Shown in pieces: positions 1 to 6,979 of a stretch of DNA of 30,437 nucleotides. A program made the position numbers and the translations under genes. The stretch's first letter is position 1. Every line of letters begins with the position of its first letter. The DNA is from Candidatus Rifleibacteriota bacterium (lineage in GTDB: Bacteria > Riflebacteria > Ozemobacteria > Ozemobacterales > Ozemobacteraceae). The stretch covers positions 1 through 30,437 of the forward strand of contig JAKQKW010000160.1 in NCBI GenBank assembly GCA_029560455.1, read 5' to 3'. The notes under the pieces are model-generated. The model worked only from the letters and a program-made list of their open reading frames with translations, was not told where the DNA came from and ran no database searches.

Positions 1-10
1 ATGCCGAATA

Positions 11-43
11 ACACAAAACCCGCCAACAAGGCGGGTTTTGTGT
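11..43 (-). terminator. Hairpin terminator downstream of tRNA-Ala
   Basis: A perfect 14-bp inverted repeat (11-24 against 30-43) encloses a 5-nt loop. The outer half of each arm is AT-rich and the inner half is GC-rich. It lies 25 bp beyond the 3' end of the minus-strand tRNA gene, which is where an intrinsic terminator for that gene should be. The T-rich tract is inside the stem rather than after it, so it could also work in the plus direction for a gene left of the window. Confidence 0.75.
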
Positions 44-68
44 ATACACCGGCTTTAACCGGCCCGTC

Positions 69-141
69 TGGAGCTGAACGGAATCGAACCGTCGGCCTCG
101 ACAATGCGAATGTCGCGCTCTCCCAACTGAGCTACAGCCCC
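69..141 (-). tRNA. tRNA-Ala (anticodon CGC)
   Basis: The reverse complement folds as a full cloverleaf of 73 nt without an encoded CCA. The 7-bp acceptor stem GGGGCTG/CAGCTCC contains a G3:U70 wobble pair, the classic identity element for alanyl-tRNA synthetase. The D arm carries GCTC/GAGC, and the anticodon loop TTCGCAT gives anticodon CGC, which reads the Ala codon GCG. The T loop TTCGATT is standard and the discriminator base is A. The gene has its own promoter upstream and a hairpin terminator downstream, so it looks monocistronic. Confidence 0.97.
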
Positions 142-155
142 GTAACTACGGGCGT

Positions 156-184
156 ATTATAGCACTTTCATTTATCGCAGGCAA
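156..184 (-). promoter_or_regulatory. Sigma70-like promoter of tRNA-Ala
   Basis: On the minus strand a perfect TATAAT (-10) lies at 156-161. A TTGCCT (-35-like) lies at 179-184 with a 17-bp spacer. The predicted start of transcription is near 149, about 8 nt before the mature tRNA 5' end at 141, which is a typical tRNA leader length. Confidence 0.75.
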
Positions 185-475
185 AAAAAATCGGATTTTT
201 TTACGAATTTTTCAGGCCTGGCGCTGCACGCATCCCTGCGACCTTAATAGACAAGCTGCGGTTTTTGCAATCTGGTAATAGTGACGCCCTGGCCGAACTG
301 CAGCGGAAGGAACACTGACAGTGACGCTGACATGCCCGCTGGTGGCGGGGCCGGCTGCAAACAAAAAAGGGACTAAATCTTTGCCGGTTTTTTGCCGATG
401 TAAATATCAGGGGTATCAGGACTTTCTGAAACCCGACAAAAAAGAACGTAAAAATAAGGCAAACAAGGCAGAACC
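185..475. other. Gene-free region upstream of the octapeptide-repeat gene
   Basis: I see no convincing coding sequence here. The short minus-strand open frames have no ribosome binding site and resemble nothing. A small GC hairpin (335-339 with 345-349) is present. Plus-strand promoter candidates are weak, for example TTGCCG at 381-386 or 392-397 with AT-rich or TATC-type hexamers after it. A modest Shine-Dalgarno AAGG at 465-468 precedes the ATG at 476. Transcription of the next gene probably begins in the right half of this region. Confidence 0.5.
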
Positions 476-3400
476 ATGTCAATCGTTATCGGTATGAGCC
501 CGGCGCAGATCAGTGCGCTGTCGACAACCCAGATACGCGATTTCGTCGCTGGTGATATCAGAGCCATGACCACTGAACAGGTGGCGGCGCTGACACCAGA
601 ACAGATTGACAGCATTGAAAACCGCGACCTGGTGATCCTTAACACGTCCCAGGTTCAGGCGTTGACTTTGTATAACAACCGGGGTCTGCTCGCGACCCAG
701 GTTAAAGCACTTACCCCGGTTCAGCTGCGGGCGCTGACCGGCGACCAGCTGGCAACTTTCGAAACCTCAGACCTGCAGGTTCTGTCGGTAACGCAACTGA
801 AGGCTATCGATGCCGGCGATATGAACCATCTCTCGGCTGAGCAGCTTGGCGCACTTTCGACCACACAGATCAAAGCTCTGACAACGGCACAGATTGCCGC
901 CCTTTCGCCACAGCAGGTCTCCCAGCTCAGCACCGCTCAGATTGCAGCATTAACCAACACGCAGCTGGCAAAAATGACGACGGCGCAGATTTCTGAGGGC
1001 CTTTCGCCAGAGCAGCTGCAGGCGCTCTCTTCAACTCAGATCACCGGTCTGACTTCGAACCAGATCACCAATCTGACTGATGACCAGATCAACGCGCTCA
1101 CCACCTGGCAATTGCGTGCCCTGAATGCGTCACAGATCAAGGCACTGACGACTGCCCAGCTGGCCCTGCTCGAAACGGGCGATATTGCCGCCATGACCAG
1201 CAACCAGATTTCCGCCCTTGCAACCGTTCAGTTTCAGACTTTGTCACAGGAACAGATTGCAGCCCTTTCGTCATCGCAGGTCAGAGGCCTGACAGCGGCA
1301 CAAATAAGAATAATGACGACTGATCAGGTTTCTGCAATCGAGACGGCTGATATTTCGGCACTCAGCACGCAACAGCTGGCGGCATTCACCAGCACTAATA
1401 TCGCGGCACTTTCTGGCAGTCAGCTTGCGGCGCTGACGACAACCCAGATCAGAAACCTCAACAGTGCACAGCTGCATGCCATGTCGCCGCAGCAGCTTGG
1501 CGGATTGTCAATCAGCCAGACCGTTTCTCTTACCGGAACCCAGCTTTCGCGCCTCACCACAACTCAGCTTGCCGAAGGATTCAGCACCGACCAGATTCGC
1601 AGCCTTACCAATACCCAGTTGTCTTCACTGACCCAGGCTCAGATCGCCGGAATGACCACTGATCAGATTGCAGCACTTACATCAGCCCAGGTGAAGGGCC
1701 TGTCGGGCATACAGTTGAAAGGGCTCACATCAGACCAGCTGCAGGCAATGGAAACCGAAGATTTTGCAGCGCTTGGCAGCAAACAGATCGGCGCCCTGAC
1801 GACCAGTCAGATCAGCCAGCTTTCTGGAGAGCGGATTGCCGAGCTGTCTACGACTCAGGTCAAAGGTCTCAACAATGCCCAGATCAAGGCATTGAGCACC
1901 GATCAGCTTGCCCAGATGGAGACCGCTGATTTTGCGGCCCTCACTACTGCCCAGATTGCGGCCTTTACCCCAACCCAGATTGCCGCCATCACTGATGAAC
2001 AGATAATGAATCTTACTACGGCGCAGGTCAGGGCTCTGAATTCGCATCAGATCACGGCACTGAGCACGGCGCAGATATCACTACTGCCGACAGCAGGCAT
2101 TACCGCCATGTCAAACATTCAGCTGGGGCGTCTTACAGCCGAACAGATCGCTGACGGTTTAACTACCAGCCAGTTGCGCGCCCTGACAACTTCTCAGCTC
2201 GCGTCATTCTCACCCGGGCAAATTGCCAGCCTGACGACTGTACAACTCGCATCTTTGTCATCGAGCCAGACCAGAGCTTTTACCGTCAATCAGATAAAAG
2301 CCCTTACCTCTGATCAGATTGGTGCCCTTGAAACAGAAGATATAACCGTATTTTCAACCGCCCAGATTGCCGCAATCAGTTCAGCTCAGATAAACGGCCT
2401 GACGACAACGCAGATTGCAGGGCTGTCGACCAGTCAGGTAAAAAGTCTTACCACCGCTCAAATCAGAGCCCTGAGTCAGGAACAGATCGCCGGCATTGAA
2501 ACGGTTGATATTCCGGTTCTTTCGACTGCGCAGCTGGCTGCCATCACGACGGCCCAGGTCACCGGGCTGACCTCTGACCAGCTTGGCGCCCTGACAACAA
2601 CACAGCTGAAAGCACTCGCAACCACCCAGCTTGCGGCCATGAGCCCGGAACAGATCGCTTCTTTTTCGAACGAGAGACTGGCACTTCTGACCACCAGTCA
2701 GATTGCCGGCCTGACAACCAGCCAGATTGCTTCAGGCTTCACTACAGAACAGCTGAATGCTCTGACTTCGGCTCAGATTGCTGCGCTGACCACCGGTCAG
2801 ATAGCTGCCCTCACCACTGATCAACTGGCCGGCACTGCCGGCTCTCTGCTGCCAAAGCTTTCTGCCGCACAAATCAAGTCTCTGACAAGTGAACAGCTGG
2901 CAACCGTCGGCAGCGACATCATTGCCGGTCTGGCAACTTTGCAGGTGGCGGCACTGACGACTGAGCAGGTTGTAACACTTGCCACATCGCAGATTCAGGC
3001 TCTTACCACCAGCCAGATTCAGGCGCTCACAACATCCCAGATCGGTGCTCTCAACACTGACCAGATTGGCGCTCTTGAAACCGAAGATTCGGCAGCATTG
3101 ACAAGTCAGCAGCTGGCCGCTTTCACAACCGATCAGATCGCCAGCCTCAGTGCCGAAAAAATGTCACAAATATTCTTCGACCGGATTGAGTCGCTCACCA
3201 GCGCTCAGATCGCGGCACTGACGACCACGCATATTGATGCGATCAGCACCGAACAAATTCAGGCATTGACCGGCACACAGATAAAAGCCCTGTCGACTGA
3301 ACAGTTGAGTGCTTTCGGCTCTGAAGACTGGGTGGCTCTCACCAGTTCACAGATTGCCGCCATGACTGCTGAACAGATCAGTTACCTTTCAGCATCCCAG

Positions 3401-4912
3401 CTTACCGGTTTTTCTACCAGCCAGATTCAGGCTTTGACTGCAGAGCAGTTTGAAATGCTGACGACCGACCAGCTTGGCGCACTCGAAGCCGAAGACTGGG
3501 CAATACTCACCGAAGAACAGCTTGGGGCAATGACTTCGGCGCACCTGGCGACCCTCTCGACTGACCGCATCGCCGGATTCACTACCAGTCAGATACAGGC
3601 ATTTACCACTGAGCAGCTGGCGATGTTCTCTGACACACAGATCAGTGCCGTTACACCTGAACAGACCGGTGCATTGACTACTGCGCAGATAAGGGGTCTG
3701 TCGAATGCGCAGCTGGCACTTTTCGATCAGTCTGATTTTGCAGCCCTTTCAGAGCAGCAGATTGAGGCTTTAAGCCTCGACCAGATAGTCGATCTTGGCA
3801 CCGAACGTCTTGCCGGTTTTTCGAGCTCGCAGATTCAGGCATTGACTTACGACCAGATCAGAGCAATGAGTATTGAGCAGATTGCTGCGATCGAAACACC
3901 GGAGAGCCCGCATCTGCTGCCGTCTCAGATTGCAGCACTGACGGCGGCCCAGATTGTCAGTCTTACGACCAGCCAGATTGCCGCCTTTCCCGAAGAAAGA
4001 ATCTCTGCCCTTACCACTGCCCAGATTAAAGCCCTTACTGCTGAGCAGATTGTAGCTCTCACAAGCGAACAGATTCAACAGCTCTCTTCAACGCAGTTCA
4101 GAGCTTTTACCACCGCCCAGATCGGGGTGCTTGAACCAGCCGACTTTGCAAGTCTGAGCGGCAGCCAGATTGCTGGTCTTACAACTTCCCAGCTCGCGGC
4201 AGTTCCGATCGAGAATTTTGCCGCATTCTCTTCAAACCAGATTCAGAGCCTTACCGGCGAGCAAATACAGCATCTCAGCAGCAGCCAGTTCGCCACATTT
4301 GATAATGCCGACCTGAGTACCCTGACCAGCAACCAGCTTTCAGCTCTGACAACCGGTCAGATCGCCACTCTGAGCCCTGAGCGCATGACCGTGTTTTCAA
4401 CCGATCAGATTCAGGCTTTTACAACCGAACAGATCTATTTTATGGCCGATGATCAGTTGATGGCGATGACCGCTGATCAGATTCAGGCTTTGACGCCGGA
4501 ACAGGTTAAGGCACGCATTCTGGTGAGAACCATCAACATTGAAAATTCCTACATCGACTCTCTGACAACCGAACAGGTAGCGGCTCTGACGACTGAACAG
4601 ATTGCAGGGCTCACCACCAATCAGGTAGCGCAGTTTTCGACCGCGCAGATACAGGTATTGACGCCTGAACAGATTCTGGCGCTCTCAACCAGCCAGATTC
4701 AATTCTTAACCACAGCTCAGCTGAGCAGCCTGACCAGCAGTCAGATAGCCAGCCTGTCAACCTCTCAAATTGAAACCCTGACAACCAGCCAGATCCAGGG
4801 CGGTCTGACCACAGATCAACTTGCAGCCCTTACCACTTCACAGCTTGCCGCATTTACGTCTACTCAGATCGAAGCGATGACTGCAGATCAGATTCTCGCC
4901 CTGATGATCTGA
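476..4912 (+). CDS. Giant octapeptide-repeat protein (1478 aa), function unknown
   Basis: Apart from five residues at the N terminus and four at the C terminus, the whole protein is tandem octapeptides of the form A-L-T-T-x-Q-I-x. I count 183 units, five of which carry one extra residue (usually x-G-L/F). No signal peptide, membrane helix, catalytic domain or C-terminal anchor is visible. Composition is dominated by T, S, A, L, I and Q, and I found no cysteine. Repeats of the L-T-T-x-Q-I type occur, as I remember, in some large proteobacterial surface or secreted proteins often named heme utilisation or adhesin-like, but function there is not established to my knowledge. Synonymous codons vary widely between units, so the array is old and probably not an assembly artefact. 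ATG 476 is chosen because AAGG lies 7 nt upstream and the next ATG (494) has no such signal. It stands alone, converging on the gene at 4923. A structural or surface role is only inference. Confidence 0.85.
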   Translation: MSIVIGMSPAQISALSTTQIRDFVAGDIRAMTTEQVAALTPEQIDSIENRDLVILNTSQVQALTLYNNRGLLATQVKALTPVQLRALTGDQLATFETSDLQVLSVTQLKAIDAGDMNHLSAEQLGALSTTQIKALTTAQIAALSPQQVSQLSTAQIAALTNTQLAKMTTAQISEGLSPEQLQALSSTQITGLTSNQITNLTDDQINALTTWQLRALNASQIKALTTAQLALLETGDIAAMTSNQISALATVQFQTLSQEQIAALSSSQVRGLTAAQIRIMTTDQVSAIETADISALSTQQLAAFTSTNIAALSGSQLAALTTTQIRNLNSAQLHAMSPQQLGGLSISQTVSLTGTQLSRLTTTQLAEGFSTDQIRSLTNTQLSSLTQAQIAGMTTDQIAALTSAQVKGLSGIQLKGLTSDQLQAMETEDFAALGSKQIGALTTSQISQLSGERIAELSTTQVKGLNNAQIKALSTDQLAQMETADFAALTTAQIAAFTPTQIAAITDEQIMNLTTAQVRALNSHQITALSTAQISLLPTAGITAMSNIQLGRLTAEQIADGLTTSQLRALTTSQLASFSPGQIASLTTVQLASLSSSQTRAFTVNQIKALTSDQIGALETEDITVFSTAQIAAISSAQINGLTTTQIAGLSTSQVKSLTTAQIRALSQEQIAGIETVDIPVLSTAQLAAITTAQVTGLTSDQLGALTTTQLKALATTQLAAMSPEQIASFSNERLALLTTSQIAGLTTSQIASGFTTEQLNALTSAQIAALTTGQIAALTTDQLAGTAGSLLPKLSAAQIKSLTSEQLATVGSDIIAGLATLQVAALTTEQVVTLATSQIQALTTSQIQALTTSQIGALNTDQIGALETEDSAALTSQQLAAFTTDQIASLSAEKMSQIFFDRIESLTSAQIAALTTTHIDAISTEQIQALTGTQIKALSTEQLSAFGSEDWVALTSSQIAAMTAEQISYLSASQLTGFSTSQIQALTAEQFEMLTTDQLGALEAEDWAILTEEQLGAMTSAHLATLSTDRIAGFTTSQIQAFTTEQLAMFSDTQISAVTPEQTGALTTAQIRGLSNAQLALFDQSDFAALSEQQIEALSLDQIVDLGTERLAGFSSSQIQALTYDQIRAMSIEQIAAIETPESPHLLPSQIAALTAAQIVSLTTSQIAAFPEERISALTTAQIKALTAEQIVALTSEQIQQLSSTQFRAFTTAQIGVLEPADFASLSGSQIAGLTTSQLAAVPIENFAAFSSNQIQSLTGEQIQHLSSSQFATFDNADLSTLTSNQLSALTTGQIATLSPERMTVFSTDQIQAFTTEQIYFMADDQLMAMTADQIQALTPEQVKARILVRTINIENSYIDSLTTEQVAALTTEQIAGLTTNQVAQFSTAQIQVLTPEQILALSTSQIQFLTTAQLSSLTSSQIASLSTSQIETLTTSQIQGGLTTDQLAALTTSQLAAFTSTQIEAMTADQILALMI
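491..4897 (+). repeat. 183 tandem 24-bp coding repeats with a 24-unit, later 17-unit, superperiod
   Basis: Each 24-bp unit encodes one octapeptide. Variant units, in which T/S at position 3 becomes E and Q at position 6 becomes D (ALETEDIT, AMETEDFA, GIETVDIP), mark units 12, 29, 36, 53, 60, 77, 84, 101, 108, 118, 125, 135, 142, 152, 159 and 169. Some are degenerate (101, 142, 169). Nine-residue units with an added Gly fall at 22, 46, 70, 94 and 180, starting at residues 174, 367, 560, 753 and 1442. Together these landmarks are spaced 10-7-7 four times, then 10-7 repeatedly. Units 67 and 98 are also atypical. Confidence 0.85.
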
Positions 4913-4933
4913 TCGAGGCGATTCAATCAGATC
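4906..4933. terminator. Inverted repeat between convergent genes, possible weak bidirectional terminator
   Basis: GATCTGAT at 4906-4913 pairs perfectly with ATCAGATC at 4926-4933 across a 12-nt loop. The stop codons of the two convergent genes (476-4912 and 4923-6857) both fall inside it. There is no T-tract on either side, so it is a weak terminator candidate at best. Confidence 0.3.
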
Positions 4934-6857
4934 CGGCAACCTGTCGAATTAAACGGGGCGAATCGGCGGGGGCGATTTCGGGTGACAAAGTCAGCAGTCT
5001 ACTGCTGGCGGGAAAAATCAGCCCGAAGCTCTCAGCTTTAACCAGATCGGCTGACATCTCAAGCTCTGCAACTGCCGAAGCATTGCGCAGCGCGTAAAAA
5101 ACCGGCTCACTGCCATTGTCGACAAATCGCATGCCTGGTTTCTCAGTTCGCAGATCCGGTCTGCGGTCTCCGGCTGCAGCATGGTCATAAACCGGCTGCA
5201 AACCGGCGATGTCGTCGAGTTCACCGGTGAAAGCGCAGAATTCAACCTGCTGCACCTTTGACCAGAGGTTTGCAGATGTAATTTTCTGGCCGTTCAGCAG
5301 GCGCCATCGTCCCGGGCCGGTTTCGACCCGATAAACTGGCTGTGGCAGCAGCAAATGCGGGTGACTGAGATTGAGGCGATACATTACCTGGTTATAATCG
5401 GCACGCGGTGTTTTATAGCCGTCACGCGTAAAAAATGAAGTGTAGGTGCCCTCAAAATATATTGTCTGCCCACCGTCCCGGTCAAACCAGCGATGGTGCA
5501 CGGGGTTGTAAAAATTGTATGTATCATGCTCGACTACCCGTCTGGCATAGAGCCAGGGGCCGGTGAAGGTATCGGCTTCGGCATACCAGATCTCGCCGGT
5601 ATGGCCCTGTGAGATCATAACCCAGCGGTTTCTGAAATTGTTCCAGCTGATCGAACCGCTGAAATCAGGCGAAGTTTTACCAGAACCAACTTCGGTCAGC
5701 TGCAGCCAGCTTTCGTCACTCTTCAGCAGGCCGGCCTGGCGCAGAGCCTTCTGCTGCGACGGATGGCACGGCACCCCACCCTGCGCCCATGCAAAAACCG
5801 GGCGCCCCAGACGGTCGCGGCGTACGCGGTATGGTCGCCCTTCGACCTGCAATTCAGCTTTTGTATCAGCTTTTTCGAGGCAACTGTAATTAAAATACGA
5901 ATCCGGATTCGTGAAACTCTGCATCTCGGCTTCGGTTATTTCCCATGGCTGAATGGCCCAGCGTGTTTTTTCGTTCTGCACAACCGGCACTGCATGCGCA
6001 GATTTGTGGTGGCGCCCCGACCTGATTCTTTTGATTACCGAAAACTTATGCTTTAATGTCTGAAAAACGGCAAAACCCGTCTCAACAGCTTCTTCAAGGG
6101 TTTTATGCTTAACATAGCGGGCAACGAGAATCTCACCGTGCCGACCATATTTCAGCGGTATAACCGCTTCGATCCAGACAAAGCCGGGCGAACCGGTTTC
6201 GATCATCGGCTTCGCATAAGCGTCTTTATCCATGAAATACTGCACTTGCAATGGTATTTCAGGGTCTGGCGAACCAAACGTGTCAATCATCCCCCCGGAA
6301 CCGCTCAGATTAAGCCGGTCCGGGTAGAGGGTGTCGCCCCAGAAACAGAACAGGCGTCTGTGCCACACCACCGGAATCGCTGAATCGAGGCCGATAACCC
6401 GCCCAACAAGCCAGGTGTCAGTGTGCTGCTCAGAACGACCGGCAAGAATAGAATCGCGATAGCGACCAGCACCGGTAATACGATAGAGGCGTTCGGCCGC
6501 CACGGTGCGTTCGAGCTTGACCTGTATATAATCGCCGGGCAACAACTGCGGGTTGATCGCCCTTTCGCCCAGCAAATCAAGTTTAGGGTAGCGATAACCG
6601 TTACCGCGAATTACCAGACGCAAATTATTAAAAGCCATATCTGGCTCTATTATCGCGATATGACCCAGGTTGTCGCTGACCTGACGCAGGCCGTTGAAGG
6701 CCTCGACCTCGACAAGCGGTATCGGTCGACCCGTTGCCGCATCGACGAATTTCAGTACAAACGGAGACGTGGTCACCTGGTCACAGACCGCCGGCAAAGT
6801 CGCACAAACAATAAAAAGCCCTGTAAGAATCAGCAGTTTTTGTATCTTTTGCATCAT
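4923..6857 (-). CDS. Secreted protein, carboxypeptidase-regulatory-like domain plus probable beta-propeller, unknown function
   Basis: This 644-residue protein has a signal peptide (about residues 1-25, possible cleavage after AVC). Residues 30-110 look like a carboxypeptidase-regulatory or transthyretin-like beta sandwich (VDAATGRPIP, then VSDNLGH). The rest is rich in Trp, Tyr and Gly, with motifs such as YRITGAGRYRDS, LFCFWGDTLYP, GEIWYAEADTFTGPW and FYNPVHH. These suggest a beta-propeller resembling glycosidase-type five-bladed folds. I recall very similar motifs (ITGxGxYRDS, FWGDT) in uncharacterised planctomycete proteins; that is memory, not a search. The ribosome binding site AAGGA is very close to the first ATG, so the ATG one codon later (6854) may be the true start. 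It lies 122 bp downstream of the phosphatase genes on the same strand and may be cotranscribed. No enzyme activity can be assigned. Confidence 0.8.
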   Translation of the reverse strand: MMQKIQKLLILTGLFIVCATLPAVCDQVTTSPFVLKFVDAATGRPIPLVEVEAFNGLRQVSDNLGHIAIIEPDMAFNNLRLVIRGNGYRYPKLDLLGERAINPQLLPGDYIQVKLERTVAAERLYRITGAGRYRDSILAGRSEQHTDTWLVGRVIGLDSAIPVVWHRRLFCFWGDTLYPDRLNLSGSGGMIDTFGSPDPEIPLQVQYFMDKDAYAKPMIETGSPGFVWIEAVIPLKYGRHGEILVARYVKHKTLEEAVETGFAVFQTLKHKFSVIKRIRSGRHHKSAHAVPVVQNEKTRWAIQPWEITEAEMQSFTNPDSYFNYSCLEKADTKAELQVEGRPYRVRRDRLGRPVFAWAQGGVPCHPSQQKALRQAGLLKSDESWLQLTEVGSGKTSPDFSGSISWNNFRNRWVMISQGHTGEIWYAEADTFTGPWLYARRVVEHDTYNFYNPVHHRWFDRDGGQTIYFEGTYTSFFTRDGYKTPRADYNQVMYRLNLSHPHLLLPQPVYRVETGPGRWRLLNGQKITSANLWSKVQQVEFCAFTGELDDIAGLQPVYDHAAAGDRRPDLRTEKPGMRFVDNGSEPVFYALRNASAVAELEMSADLVKAESFGLIFPASSRLLTLSPEIAPADSPRLIRQVAGSD

Positions 6858-6979
6858 TGTCCTTCTGAAGCAGTTATTTCGGCACCGGAAACCAGATCGG
6901 CAGGCACAAAGGCAACCATCTCAACCTGTAGCGGACTCTTATTTTATCAGACCTTACTGCAAAAAACCTTATTATCTGC

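Noticed and set aside
721..4078. Several minus-strand open frames inside the octapeptide gene
   Set aside because: A 24-bp coding period keeps antisense frames open by itself. These frames have no ribosome binding sites and give low-complexity products.
491..4897. Regular 24-bp periodicity that could suggest a CRISPR array or satellite repeat
   Set aside because: There is no spacer and repeat structure, units vary at third codon positions, and one continuous open frame of 1478 codons explains the period.
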